Source: Stenotrophomonas maltophilia (GTDB taxonomy: Bacteria > Pseudomonadota > Gammaproteobacteria > Xanthomonadales > Xanthomonadaceae). Taken from it: a DNA stretch of 64,000 bases. Positions 42,847 through 51,221 of the stretch are shown here, piece by piece (the first letter of the stretch is position 1; the number at the start of each line of letters is the position of its first letter). The stretch is taken from contig NZ_NERD01000002.1 of assembly GCF_002799155.1 (NCBI RefSeq), positions 1 to 64,000 on the forward strand, given 5' to 3'. Made by a program: the position numbers and the translations under genes. The notes below the pieces were generated by a model. The model was not told the origin of the DNA. It saw only the letters and a list, made by a program, of their open reading frames with translations, and searched no databases.

Positions 42847-43361
42847 CAGAAGCTCCCGGTTTCAGTGAACAGGCCGACGCGCAGGTCGCGCGCGCTGTAG
42901 ATTTCGCGATCATCCACGTACATGCGGGCGTCCGACTGGGCCATCACCAGCTTGCGGTTGATGACCCGGCTGATGTCGATCTCGTAGCGCACCCGCTTGG
43001 CCTCCGGCAGGACCTGGCCGGTGAACTTCACCTCGCCGCAGCCCAGTGCGCGGCCCTTGCCCGGGGCGCCCAGCCAGGTCAGGAAGAAGCCGGTCAGCTG
43101 CCACATGGCATCCAGGCCCAGGCAGCCGGGCATCACCGGGTCACCGATGAAGTGGCAGCCGAAGAACCACAGGTCCGGGCGGATATCCAGCTCGGCGCGT
43201 ACCATGCCCTTGCCATGCGGTCCGCCGTCCTCGCGGATGTCGGTGATGCGGTCGAACATCAGCATCGGATCGTTGGGCAAACGGCCGGCGGCGGTGCCGA
43301 ACAGTTCACCGCGTGCGCTGGCCAGCAGCTGTTCGCGGTTGAACGCGTGGAGACGGGTCAT
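42846..43361 (-). CDS. fabA: 3-hydroxydecanoyl-ACP dehydratase/isomerase (FabA)
   Basis: A 171-residue hot-dog-fold enzyme. Catalytic His70 and Asp84 are in [20 protein letters not shown], at the E. coli positions. It dehydrates 3-hydroxydecanoyl-ACP and isomerises the trans-2 to the cis-3 product, committing carbon to unsaturated fatty acids. I chose the ATG at 43361; the upstream TTG would add three residues. It is first in fabA-fabB. Confidence 0.97.
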   Translation of the reverse strand: MTRLHAFNREQLLASARGELFGTAAGRLPNDPMLMFDRITDIREDGGPHGKGMVRAELDIRPDLWFFGCHFIGDPVMPGCLGLDAMWQLTGFFLTWLGAPGKGRALGCGEVKFTGQVLPEAKRVRYEIDISRVINRKLVMAQSDARMYVDDREIYSARDLRVGLFTETGSF

Positions 43362-43440
43362 GAAGCACAATCCTGGAAGCGGGGAAACGGGAAAACAAGT
43401 CCTCGAGGATGCCCGTGGAAACTGTGCCGATCAAACATTT

Positions 43441-43458
43441 CAACCGTACGCAACCGTA
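43441..43458. promoter_or_regulatory. CAACCGTA direct repeat upstream of fabA
   Basis: CAACCGTA occurs twice with a 10-base period (43441-43448 and 43451-43458), 80 bases upstream of the fabA start and 95 before dinB. Spacing of one helical turn suggests a same-face protein site. No FabR or other regulator can be named. Confidence 0.45.
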
Positions 43459-43552
43459 GTGTTTTCAAGGGAATACGCGCATCCTGTTGATGTGCAACGA
43501 CCATACTTCGGCGTGTGGCCCGTTCGGCACGCCCCCGCCTTTTCCGCCTGAC

Positions 43553-44647
43553 ATGACCCGACTGCGCAAGATCATCCACGTTGACATGGACGCGTTCTAC
43601 GCGTCGGTGGAGCAGCGCGACGATCCGTCACTGCGCGGCAAGCCGGTGGTTGTGGCATGGCGCGGCGCACGCTCGGTGGTGTGCGCGGCCTCGTACGAGG
43701 CACGCGTGTTCGGCGTGCGTTCGGCGATGCCCGCCGTGCGTGCCGAGCGCCTGTGCCCGGACGCGATCTTCGTGCCGCCGGACTTCGCACGTTACAAGGC
43801 GGTGTCACAGCAGGTACGCGGGATCTTCCTGCGCCATACCGACCTGGTCGAGCCGTTGTCGCTGGACGAGGCCTACCTGGACGTGACCGAGCCGAAGAGC
43901 GGCATCGAACTGGCCACCGACATCGCCCGCACCATCCGTGCGCAGATCCGCGAGGAGACGAACCTGACCGCTTCAGCCGGGATCGCGCCGAACAAGTTCC
44001 TGGCCAAGATCGCCTCGGACTGGCGCAAGCCCGACGGCCAGTTCGTGATTCCGCCGCAGCGGGTGGACGCCTTCCTGCTGCCACTGCCGGTGAGCCGGGT
44101 GCCCGGCGTCGGCAAGGTGATGGAAGGAAAACTTGCCGCACGTGGCATCGTCACCTGCGGCGATCTGCGGCAGTGGGCCTTGATCGATCTGGAAGAGGCG
44201 TTCGGCAGTTTCGGTCGCAGCCTGTACAACCGTGCGCGCGGCATCGACGAGCGGCCGGTGGAGCCGGACCAGCAGGTGCAGTCGATCTCCTCGGAGGACA
44301 CCTTCGCCGAGGACCTGCCGTTGGAAGACCTCGGCGAGGCGATCGTGCAGCTGGCGGAGAAGACCTGGAATGCCACGCGCAAGACCGAGCGTGTCGGTCA
44401 CACCGTGGTGCTGAAGCTGAAGACCGCGCAGTTCCGCATCCTCACCCGCAGCTTCACTCCGGAGCGCCCGCCCGAGTCGATGGAAGAACTGCGCGATATC
44501 GCCCTGGCCCTGCGTGCCCGCGTCGACCTGCCGGCGGAGACCCGCTACCGGCTGGTCGGCGTCGGGCTCGGCGGCTTCCGCGAAAAGGAACCGGTGGTGC
44601 AGGGGGAATTGTTCGAGCACGACATGAACAATCCCACAGATACCTAA
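43553..44647 (+). CDS. dinB: DNA polymerase IV (DinB)
   Basis: A 364-residue Y-family polymerase. Catalytic motifs are IIHVDMDAFYASVEQRDDPS (Asp11) and PLSLDEAYLDVTEP (the Asp-Glu pair), and TASAGIAPNKFLAKIASDWR is the conserved palm motif. It carries a C-terminal beta-clamp-binding QGELF. It performs error-prone bypass synthesis. I chose the ATG at 43553; no LexA-like CTG-N10-CAG is evident upstream. Confidence 0.96.
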   Translation: MTRLRKIIHVDMDAFYASVEQRDDPSLRGKPVVVAWRGARSVVCAASYEARVFGVRSAMPAVRAERLCPDAIFVPPDFARYKAVSQQVRGIFLRHTDLVEPLSLDEAYLDVTEPKSGIELATDIARTIRAQIREETNLTASAGIAPNKFLAKIASDWRKPDGQFVIPPQRVDAFLLPLPVSRVPGVGKVMEGKLAARGIVTCGDLRQWALIDLEEAFGSFGRSLYNRARGIDERPVEPDQQVQSISSEDTFAEDLPLEDLGEAIVQLAEKTWNATRKTERVGHTVVLKLKTAQFRILTRSFTPERPPESMEELRDIALALRARVDLPAETRYRLVGVGLGGFREKEPVVQGELFEHDMNNPTDT

Positions 44648-44659
44648 TCATCAAACAGT

Positions 44660-44698
44660 GGGGTCAGAGCCCGTTGCGTAGCAACGGGATCCGACCCC
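44660..44698. repeat. GGGGTCAGA palindrome, copy 5
   Basis: GGGGTCAGAGCCCGTTGC-GTA-GCAACGGGATCCGACCCC: near-perfect 18-bp arms whose inner part differs from copies 1-4, with pairing kept by matched changes. It starts 12 bases after the dinB stop. Confidence 0.85.
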
Positions 44699-44719
44699 GT
44701 GCCGACCAACGGTCGGCAC
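44699..44719. repeat. SMAG-type REP GTGCCGACC/GGTCGGCAC
   Basis: A 9-bp inverted repeat with an AAC spacer, immediately after the palindrome. The stem matches those at 41525-41629. Confidence 0.75.
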
Positions 44720-44764
44720 CCACCATCAGCAGCAGGTTCCGACAGTTAGCGGGAAACTGTCGAA

Positions 44765-44942
44765 GGCGGGGTGGGTCCGGTTGCGGGGGCGTACGCCGCA
44801 TGGATGCGGCGACCGAGCTTACATGGACGTACTTGCAGCGCCCCCCGCAACCGGACCCACCCCGCCCACCCTCAGGAAACCAGCTTCTGCTGTTGCTTCG
44901 GCTGTTGCTGTTGCCTCTGCCGGTGCAGGGCGCAGCCCTGCA
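44765..44942 (+). repeat. interspersed composite repeat, copy 2 with long terminal inverted arm
   Basis: GGCGGGGTGGGTCCGGTTGC at 44765 pairs with the reverse block GCAACCGGACCCACCCCGCC at 44847, giving ~24-bp arms around ~60 bases that contain ATGGATGCGGCGACCG. The right arm is the same CCGCAACCGGACCCACC block as in copy 1 (8186-8300), followed by a CTGTTG-rich tract and the hairpin GCAGGGC-GCA-GCCCTGC. This 300-base gap between dinB and the MBL gene has no gene. Confidence 0.65.
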
Positions 44943-44959
44943 AAAGAAAACCCCCTAGC

Positions 44960-45871
44960 TCATGGCCACTGCATCTCGCCCTTGGCCACCTTCGCACTCA
45001 GTTCCAGCGATGCCACGCCGTCCAGCTTCGGGTAGCGTGCCTGCATTGCTTTCACCAGCGCCGCACTGTCCTTGGCCTTTGCCGTCTCGGCGTCGAACGC
45101 ACGGATGTAGTCCGCGGTGAAGCGCAGCGCACTGGCATCCAGCGCCGCACCCGGCGCGTAATGCCCCGGCACCACCACCTTCGGCTTCAGTGCCTGCAGT
45201 CGCTGCAGGGTCTGCAGCCAGTCGGTGTGCGACTTCGGCGTCTGCGTGTCGGCCATCCACACGTGTTCACCGGCCACCACCGGAATGCCACCGACGATCG
45301 CGCGCAGCGACGGCACCCACAGCACCGTGCGGTCCGGGGTCGGGCCATCCAGGCCGATCAGCGGCAGGCGCTGGCCTTCCAGCTGCAGGGCATCGCCGTC
45401 CAGCACCTGCGGCACCACGATGCGCGCGGGCACGTCGGTACCCATCTTCGGCCCCCAGTAGGCCAGCTTGCCGGCCTGGGTCTGCTGGATGTGGGCGACG
45501 GTCTGCGCGGTGGCGACGATGCGTGCCTGCGGGAACGCGTCCTGCACGGTGGCCAGGCCGAAGTAGTAATCCGGATCACCGTGGCTGATGTAGATCGTGG
45601 TCAGCTGCTTGCCGCTGGCGCGGATCAGCGCGACCAGCTTGCGCGCGTCACTGGCACCAAACTGCGTATTGACCAGGATCGCGTCGTGGCGGCCTTCGAT
45701 CAGCACCGAGGACACCGAGAACATCGCCTGCGGGCCGGGATGGAAGGTCTGCAGGTGCAGCTGGGATTTCGTCGCCGTGGTCGGCGCTGCGGTGGCTGGC
45801 GCGGCCAGCAGCGGCGCACCGGTGAAGGTGGCGGCCAGGGCGAGGGGAAGCAGCAGGGCAGCGGTACGCAT
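44960..45871 (-). CDS. exported metallo-beta-lactamase-fold protein, atypical metal site
   Basis: A 303-residue protein with signal peptide (LLLPLALAATFTGAPLLAAP). The MBL fold is recognised by IYISHGDPDYYFGLATVQDA, IVATAQTVAHIQ and VVVPGHYAPGAAL. In place of HxHxDH it has HxDxDY, so only some zinc ligands remain (the first His, the Asps, and the His of PGHY). It is probably a divergent subgroup with altered chemistry. Start ATG at 45871; the downstream gap carries SMAG units. Confidence 0.8.
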   Translation of the reverse strand: MRTAALLLPLALAATFTGAPLLAAPATAAPTTATKSQLHLQTFHPGPQAMFSVSSVLIEGRHDAILVNTQFGASDARKLVALIRASGKQLTTIYISHGDPDYYFGLATVQDAFPQARIVATAQTVAHIQQTQAGKLAYWGPKMGTDVPARIVVPQVLDGDALQLEGQRLPLIGLDGPTPDRTVLWVPSLRAIVGGIPVVAGEHVWMADTQTPKSHTDWLQTLQRLQALKPKVVVPGHYAPGAALDASALRFTADYIRAFDAETAKAKDSAALVKAMQARYPKLDGVASLELSAKVAKGEMQWP

Positions 45872-45884
45872 CGGAATTCCTTGT

Positions 45885-45946
45885 GTAGCGCCGAGCCAAT
45901 GCCCGGCTGCAGGTTCGCGTAGCGCCGAGCGCAGGCTCGGCACTAC
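45885..45946. repeat. SMAG-type inverted pair
   Basis: GTAGCGCCGAGCCAATGCC at the left and GCGCCGAGCGCAGGCTCGGC ending in ACTAC at the right make a head-to-head pair between the NAD(P)-binding gene and the MBL gene. Confidence 0.7.
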
Positions 45947-45962
45947 AAGGGACGCACGTGGA

Positions 45963-46601
45963 TCAATACGCCGCGGTGATGATCTGCTTCGGGTACGCAT
46001 GCGCTTCCAGCTCGGCGACGAACGCGGCGCCGTAGTCGGCGTAGCTGATGCGGCTGTGGCCGCTGGCATCGGCCAGGAGCGCCTTGGGCTGCACGCGGTA
46101 CTGGCCACGCTCTTCACCCGGGCCGATTTCGGCGGCCGGCGAGAAGAAGGTCCAGTCCAGGTCATCCACCGCCTGCAGGCGGTTGAACGCCTCACGGTGG
46201 GCCAGTGCGTAAGGCTTGTAGGCCTCCGGGAAGGTGGGGGTATCGACCAGCTGCACGCCGGGGGCCACTTCCAGGCTGCCGGCACCACCGACCACCATCA
46301 GGCGCGGTACACCGGCCTTGCGTGCGGCGGCGGCCAGCTGCGCGGCAACCTCGCCCACGCGGCCGATGTCATCGCCCGGTCGCGGGCCGTAGGCGCTGGC
46401 CAGTACGTCGTGGCCGGCGATGGCGGCAACCAGCGCGTCCGGGTCATCCAGCGAGGCGATCACCGGATGGGCACCGGCCAGTTCAGCCGGAAGGTCCTGT
46501 GCGCTGCGCACGATGACGGTGAGTTCGTGGCCGTGGGCCAGCGCGTGGCGGGCGATCTGGCGGCCGATGTTGCCGGTGGAACCAACGAGGGCGATCTTCA
46601 T
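45963..46601 (-). CDS. NAD(P)-dependent epimerase/dehydratase-like (NAD(P)H-binding) protein
   Basis: A 212-residue Rossmann protein starting MKIALVGSTGNIGRQIARHA, the GxxGxxG motif near residue 7. It resembles YwnB/NmrA-like NAD(P)H-binding proteins (LMVVGGAGSLEVAPGVQLVD; DLDWTFFSPAAEIGPGEERG). The catalytic role is unknown. It is divergent from the LysR gene at 46710, whose product likely controls it. Confidence 0.88.
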   Translation of the reverse strand: MKIALVGSTGNIGRQIARHALAHGHELTVIVRSAQDLPAELAGAHPVIASLDDPDALVAAIAGHDVLASAYGPRPGDDIGRVGEVAAQLAAAARKAGVPRLMVVGGAGSLEVAPGVQLVDTPTFPEAYKPYALAHREAFNRLQAVDDLDWTFFSPAAEIGPGEERGQYRVQPKALLADASGHSRISYADYGAAFVAELEAHAYPKQIITAAY

Positions 46602-46709
46602 GGCAGGACTCCGTGGGGCGGTGTGGGGTGGGAATGGGGCCACTCTAGGCCGCTGCAGTCGCTCGAAAAACAGCGTATAACGCGCTTGTTTGTTGCATGG
46701 ATCGAGCAT

Positions 46710-47639
46710 ATGGACCGACTGACCGCCATGACCGTGTTCGTCGAAGTGGCCGAGCGCGGCAGCCTCACCGCTGCCGCTGAGGTGCTGGACATGTCGCGGG
46801 CGATGGTCAGCCGCTACCTGGCCGAGGTCGAGGGCTGGCTGGGTGCACGCCTGCTGCACCGGACCACGCGCCGGATCAGCCTGACCGGCCCGGGCGAGGC
46901 GGCGCTGGCGCGCTTCCGTCAGATGCTGGCGATTGGCGAGGAGCTGCAGGGCGAGCTGGCCAGTGATGATCCCGAGCCGCACGGCACGCTGCGGGTGACT
47001 GCCAGCGTGTCGTTCGGGCAGAGCCACCTGGCGCGGGCGGTGGCCGGCTTTGTTGCGCGTCATCCGGCGGCACGCATCGAGCTGCTGCTGGTCGACCGCA
47101 CGGTGAACCTGGTGGAGGAGCGGGTGGACCTGGCCGTGCGTATCGCGCGCCAGATCGACCCCAGCCTGATCGCACGGCGGCTGGCCACCTGCCGCTCGGT
47201 ACTGTGCGCAACGCCGTCCTACCTGCAGGCACGCGGCACACCGACCGCCCCCGAGCACCTGGCCGCGCACAACTGCCTGACCCATCACTACGTCGGCAGG
47301 AGCCTGTGGCAGCTGCACCGCGATGGCCGTTCGTTGTCGGTGGCGGTAGGCGGGAACATCAGTGCCAACGAGGCCTCGCTGCTGCTGGAGGCGGTGCGCG
47401 CCGGTGCCGGCATTGCCATGCTGCCGACCTACCAGGTGGCGCCGCTGCTGCGCAGTGGCGAGCTGATCGAACTGCTGCCCGGATTCAGCCTGGATGAGCT
47501 CGGCATTCATGCCGTGTACGCGTCGCGGCGCCAGCAGCCCGCTATCATGCGGCGATTCCTGGACTACCTGGCCGAGTGTTTCGCCAGCCCGGCCTTCCAG
47601 GATCTGGATTGGCGCCCACCGGGCAAGGAGAACACATGA
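46710..47639 (+). CDS. LysR-family regulator
   Basis: A 309-residue LysR protein with N-terminal HTH (MTVFVEVAERGSLTAAAEVL; MVSRYLAEVEGWLGARLLHR) and ligand-binding domain (LRVTASVSFGQSHLARAVAG; VDLAVRIARQIDPSLIARRL). It is divergent from the NAD(P)H-binding gene and its 3' end overlaps the methyltransferase ATG, so it may be in one transcript with it. The intergenic AAACA...TGTTT element (46668-46691) could be its operator. Confidence 0.9.
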   Translation: MDRLTAMTVFVEVAERGSLTAAAEVLDMSRAMVSRYLAEVEGWLGARLLHRTTRRISLTGPGEAALARFRQMLAIGEELQGELASDDPEPHGTLRVTASVSFGQSHLARAVAGFVARHPAARIELLLVDRTVNLVEERVDLAVRIARQIDPSLIARRLATCRSVLCATPSYLQARGTPTAPEHLAAHNCLTHHYVGRSLWQLHRDGRSLSVAVGGNISANEASLLLEAVRAGAGIAMLPTYQVAPLLRSGELIELLPGFSLDELGIHAVYASRRQQPAIMRRFLDYLAECFASPAFQDLDWRPPGKENT

Positions 47640-48427
47640 ACCATGGACAGGCCTTGATCGACCACAACCGTGCTGCCTGGGACCGCCAGGCCAGCGAAGT
47701 GCGCGAATGGTCGCGCCCGGTGGAGAGTTCAACCATTGCCGCCGCGCGCGAAGGCCGCTGGCAGGTGCACCTCACGCCCCGCGCGTTGCCACTGGACTGG
47801 CTGGGCGACGTGCGCGGCCGTCGCATCCTGTGCCTGGCCTCGGGCGGGGGCCAGCAGGCGCCGGTGCTGGCGGCTGCGGGCGCCGACGTCACCGTGTTCG
47901 ATCTGTCCGACGGGCAGCTGGAACAGGACCGCCGGGTCGCTGCGCGCGACGGCCTGCAGCTGCGCACGGTGCAGGGCGACATGCGCGACCTGCACGTGTT
48001 CGCCAACGACAGCTTCGACGTGGTGTTCCACCCGATCTCCAACCTGTACGTGCCCGACGTGCGCCCGGTGTGGACCGAATGCCGCCGTGTGCTGGCGCGC
48101 GACGGGATGCTGATGGCCAGCTTCTACAACCCGGTGCTGTTCGTCGGTGCACGTGATCCGCAGCTGGATGCACAGGGCCTGATCCGGCCGCGGTACGCCA
48201 TTCCCTATTCGGACCTGGAAGACCTGGCGCCGGCCGAGCGCGAGGCAAAGCTGGCCCGTGGCGATGCGCTGACCTTCGGCCACAGCCTGACCGAACTGAT
48301 CGGTGGGCAGCTGGATGCCGGCTTCGTCATCGACCGCTTCATGGAAGACTGGCAGCCGCAGCCGCGCTTCCTGATCGACCGCTATCTGCCCACCTTCCTC
48401 GCCACCCGCGCACGCAGGATCGGCTGA
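47636..48427 (+). CDS. class I SAM-dependent methyltransferase
   Basis: A 263-residue methyltransferase starting MNHGQALIDHNRAAWDRQAS. Motif I is RRILCLASGGGQQAPVLAAA, followed by VTVFDLSDGQLEQDRRVAAR and TVQGDMRDLHVFANDSFDVV (motifs II-III). It belongs to the Methyltransf_11/25 type. The acceptor is unknown. Its ATG overlaps the LysR stop (ATGA). Confidence 0.88.
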   Translation: MNHGQALIDHNRAAWDRQASEVREWSRPVESSTIAAAREGRWQVHLTPRALPLDWLGDVRGRRILCLASGGGQQAPVLAAAGADVTVFDLSDGQLEQDRRVAARDGLQLRTVQGDMRDLHVFANDSFDVVFHPISNLYVPDVRPVWTECRRVLARDGMLMASFYNPVLFVGARDPQLDAQGLIRPRYAIPYSDLEDLAPAEREAKLARGDALTFGHSLTELIGGQLDAGFVIDRFMEDWQPQPRFLIDRYLPTFLATRARRIG

Positions 48428-48466
48428 GGCACAGCGGCAGAAGGGTCTGCGGAAAAAGCGGCGGCG

Positions 48467-48472
48467 TACAAT
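48467..48472 (+). promoter_or_regulatory. candidate -10 box of gph (TACAAT)
   Basis: TACAAT in the same 14-base context, TACAATGGACGGCC, as in front of rsmC. It overlaps an in-frame ATG at 48471, which is therefore a poor start. Confidence 0.55.
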
Positions 48473-48503
48473 GGACGGCCCCACGTTCAACAGGTGCCGT
48501 CCC

Positions 48504-49172
48504 TTGTCGTATCCCTATCCGCTGGTCGTGTTCGACCTCGATGGCACGCTGGTCGACAGCGCGGCTGATATCGCTGAAGCGCTGAACCGCACGCTGGAGG
48601 CCATCGGTGTGGCACGCGTGCCGGAAACCACGGTGCTCGGCTGGATCGGCGACGGTGTGCGCCGCCTGGTCGAACAGGCCATGCATGCGGCCGGCCGCGA
48701 GGTCGACCTGGCCGAAGTGATGCCGGTGTTCATGGTGCACTACCGTGAGTGCCTGCTGCGCAGCCCGCGCCTGTTCGATGGCGTGGCCGAAGCACTGGCC
48801 CAGCTGCGTGCACGCCATGTGCCGCTGGCAATCTGCACCAACAAGCCCGAAGCGCTGGTGCCACCGCTTCTGCAGCACCTGGGCATCGGTGATGCGTTCG
48901 CGCTGATACTGGGCGGCGATTCGCTGCCGCAGCGCAAGCCCAGCGGTGAGCCACTGCGGCACATCGCCGCGCACTTCGGGTTGCCGGTGGATGCCTGCCT
49001 GATGGTGGGCGATTCGCTGACCGACTACCGTGCCGCCGAAGATGCCGGCATGCCGATCGCGCTGGTGCGCTACGGCTATCCGCGCGGCCTGGACCTGGCC
49101 ACCGCGCATGCGGTGGCGGTGATCGACGACCTGCGTGAGCTGCCGGGGTTGGCCACGGGCATTCCGGTATAG
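48504..49172 (+). CDS. gph: phosphoglycolate phosphatase (Gph)
   Basis: A 222-residue HAD hydrolase beginning with TTG at 48504 and reading MSYPYPLVVFDLDGTLVDSA. HAD motifs are FDLDGTLVDSAADIAEALNR, ICTNKPEAL and LMVGDSLTDYRAAEDAGMPI. It removes 2-phosphoglycolate arising from DNA repair. An in-frame ATG at 48471 lies in the promoter box and is rejected as start. The TAG stop is in a SMAG-like tetranucleotide. Confidence 0.88.
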   Translation: MSYPYPLVVFDLDGTLVDSAADIAEALNRTLEAIGVARVPETTVLGWIGDGVRRLVEQAMHAAGREVDLAEVMPVFMVHYRECLLRSPRLFDGVAEALAQLRARHVPLAICTNKPEALVPPLLQHLGIGDAFALILGGDSLPQRKPSGEPLRHIAAHFGLPVDACLMVGDSLTDYRAAEDAGMPIALVRYGYPRGLDLATAHAVAVIDDLRELPGLATGIPV

Positions 49173-49215
49173 AGCCGAGCCCACGCTCGGCTCACAGTAG
49201 ATCGACGCCATGCGT
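49170..49215. repeat. two SMAG-type REP units after gph
   Basis: AGAGCCGAGC-CCAC-GCTCGGCTC is followed by GTAGATCGACGC-CA-TGCGTCGAT. The first begins at the gph stop. Confidence 0.7.
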
Positions 49216-49228
49216 CGATGGCGTCAGG

Positions 49229-49253
49229 ATGCGCCGGGCAATGCCCGGCGCAT
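49229..49253. terminator. perfect hairpin between gph and btuB
   Basis: ATGCGCCGGGC and GCCCGGCGCAT are 11-bp perfect arms around AAT, followed by TTTCC. It can end both convergent transcripts; it lies 5 bases before the btuB stop. Confidence 0.7.
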
Positions 49254-49257
49254 TTCC

Positions 49258-51099
49258 TTACTTCGGCTGGTAACGCACGCTCAGCTGGTACTCGCGGCCG
49301 GGCTGGTTGAACCACGCCACCGTCTCGTAGCGGCGGTCGAACACGTTGGCGGCACGCGCCAGCAGCGACCATTCCGGCGTCAGCGCGTACTCGGCGCGCA
49401 GGTCCAAGGTACCGTAGCCGCCAACCTTCACCGCGTTGGCGGCATCGTCATAACGCTTGCCCGCACCCTGCACGGTCAGGCCGGCGCGGAAACCGCCGAA
49501 ACGACGGTCGATGTCCAGGCGTGCGGTCTGCTGTGCACGGCGCGGCAGCCAGTTGTCGAACTGGGTGCTGCCGTGGGTGCGGTTGCGCGGGTCGGTGTAG
49601 CTCAGCTGCGCGTTGATGTCGAAGCCGGCCAACAGCACGCCGCCGGTCAGCTCGGCGCCACGGATGCGCGCCTTCTCCACCTGCTGCATTTTCATGGTGG
49701 ACGCATCGTAGGTGATCAGGTCATCGATGCGGGTCTCGTAGACGTCCAGGCCCCAATGCCAGCCCTGGCCCTGCTGCGAAACACCGAGGTTGGCGCTCTT
49801 CGACTTCTCCGGGTTCAACGTTGGCACGCCGCTCCACGGGTCGTACAGGTCGCTGAAGGTCGGCGCCTTGAACGCGGTGCCGTAGCTGGCATTGACACGC
49901 AGGCCGTGCTCCAGCTGCATCGCCCAGCCGAGGCTGCCGGTGGCATGGTTGCCGAACTGCTGGTTGTCGTCGTTGCGCGCGCTGGCCTGCAGCTGGTGGC
50001 GGCCGAAGCGGCCCTGGTACTGCACGAACACGCCGGTGTTGCGGCGGCTGTCGACGAGATACCCGGCGCTGCTGCCATCCAGATTGTCTTCGCTCCAGTC
50101 CACGCCGGTGCTCAGCAGCTGGCCTTCGGCCAAGGTGATGTCACCCTGCAGCGAGGCGCTGTCGCGATGGGTCTGCGCGCTGCCGCGGGCACCGAAGTCG
50201 CCGAAATTATCCGACTCGTTGTCGCTGCGGCCGACATTTGCAGTGAAGGCCAGGCGCTCGGACGGGGTGTAGCGCACCTTGCCGGCCAGCACCTGCTGGC
50301 GGGTTTCCGAGTAGTTGTAATAGCCGTCGTAGTGGTTCTTGCCGTCGGCGCGCAGCGCGCTGCCTTCCACGTTCCACTGGTCGTTGAAGGTGTAGCCGCC
50401 ACGCAGGCTCTTGGACAGGTTGCGGTAGCCATCGCGGTCGGGTTCGTCGGCGAAGCAGCCGGTGAACAGTGTCGCCGAGCCGCGACAGGCGTCGATGCCA
50501 TCGGAATGCTGGTAGGCGATGTCGGCGCCGAACCAGCCGCGTTCGGTGCCACCACCGATGCCGCCGCTGGCTTCGCGCAGGCCGTTGCTGCCGCCACCGA
50601 GCTGGAAGTGCGGGGCGAAATCGCCCTGGTTGCGGCGGGTGAAGATCTGGATCACGCCCCCGATGGCGTCGGCGCCGTACAGGCTGGACTGCGGGCCGCG
50701 CACGATTTCCACGCGCTCGATCTGCGCCAGCGGCAGGTCCTGGTACATGGCCAGGCCGAGGTCGGCGCTGTTGATGCGCACGCCGTCGACCAGCACCACG
50801 GTGTGGCCCGAGTTGGTGCCGCGTAGGAACAGCGAGCTCTGCTTGCCGAGCCCGCCGGCATTGGCCAGGTTGATGCCGGCGCGGCCGCGCAGCAGCTCCT
50901 GCAGCGAGGTGGCCTGGCTGGATTCGATCTGCGCACGGTCGATCACCTGGGCCGGCGCGATGCTGTCCTGCAGGGCGATCGGGGTGCGGGTGGCGGTGAC
51001 CAGAATCTGGTCGAGCGCGGTGGTGTCATCGGCGGCCTGGGCCAGCGTGGGCAGGGCGGCCAGCACGGCCAGGGACAGCATTCGGGACTGCAGCTTCAT
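49258..51099 (-). CDS. btuB: vitamin B12 outer-membrane receptor BtuB
   Basis: A 613-residue TonB-dependent transporter. Signal peptide, then TonB box region DQILVTATRTPIALQDSIAP, plug domain (LRGRAGINLANAGGLGKQSS; VLVDGVRINSADLGLAMYQD), and a 22-strand barrel ending with the aromatic strand QLSVRYQPK. Cobalamin uptake is indicated by similarity and by the cobalamin riboswitch directly upstream. A cobC-like phosphatase gene is divergent. Confidence 0.95.
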   Translation of the reverse strand: MKLQSRMLSLAVLAALPTLAQAADDTTALDQILVTATRTPIALQDSIAPAQVIDRAQIESSQATSLQELLRGRAGINLANAGGLGKQSSLFLRGTNSGHTVVLVDGVRINSADLGLAMYQDLPLAQIERVEIVRGPQSSLYGADAIGGVIQIFTRRNQGDFAPHFQLGGGSNGLREASGGIGGGTERGWFGADIAYQHSDGIDACRGSATLFTGCFADEPDRDGYRNLSKSLRGGYTFNDQWNVEGSALRADGKNHYDGYYNYSETRQQVLAGKVRYTPSERLAFTANVGRSDNESDNFGDFGARGSAQTHRDSASLQGDITLAEGQLLSTGVDWSEDNLDGSSAGYLVDSRRNTGVFVQYQGRFGRHQLQASARNDDNQQFGNHATGSLGWAMQLEHGLRVNASYGTAFKAPTFSDLYDPWSGVPTLNPEKSKSANLGVSQQGQGWHWGLDVYETRIDDLITYDASTMKMQQVEKARIRGAELTGGVLLAGFDINAQLSYTDPRNRTHGSTQFDNWLPRRAQQTARLDIDRRFGGFRAGLTVQGAGKRYDDAANAVKVGGYGTLDLRAEYALTPEWSLLARAANVFDRRYETVAWFNQPGREYQLSVRYQPK

Positions 51100-51221
51100 G
51101 GGGGACTCCAGGTGCCACGCACGCCCGCGTGGCGAAGGGGAGGAGCCGCGAAGGCAGGCATGCGCCGACGCCGCAGCGCAGGCTGCGGTCATCCAGCGCC
51201 ATGCCCACCGCATCGCGACCT

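Noticed and set aside
41525..45946. Clusters of short repeats considered as a CRISPR array
   Set aside because: The units are palindromic REP elements of variable spacing and have no unique spacers; no cas gene is near.
48471..48503. N-terminal extension of Gph from the ATG at 48471
   Set aside because: The ATG is part of a TACAAT -10 box shared with rsmC; homologues start at the MSYPYPLVVF segment.
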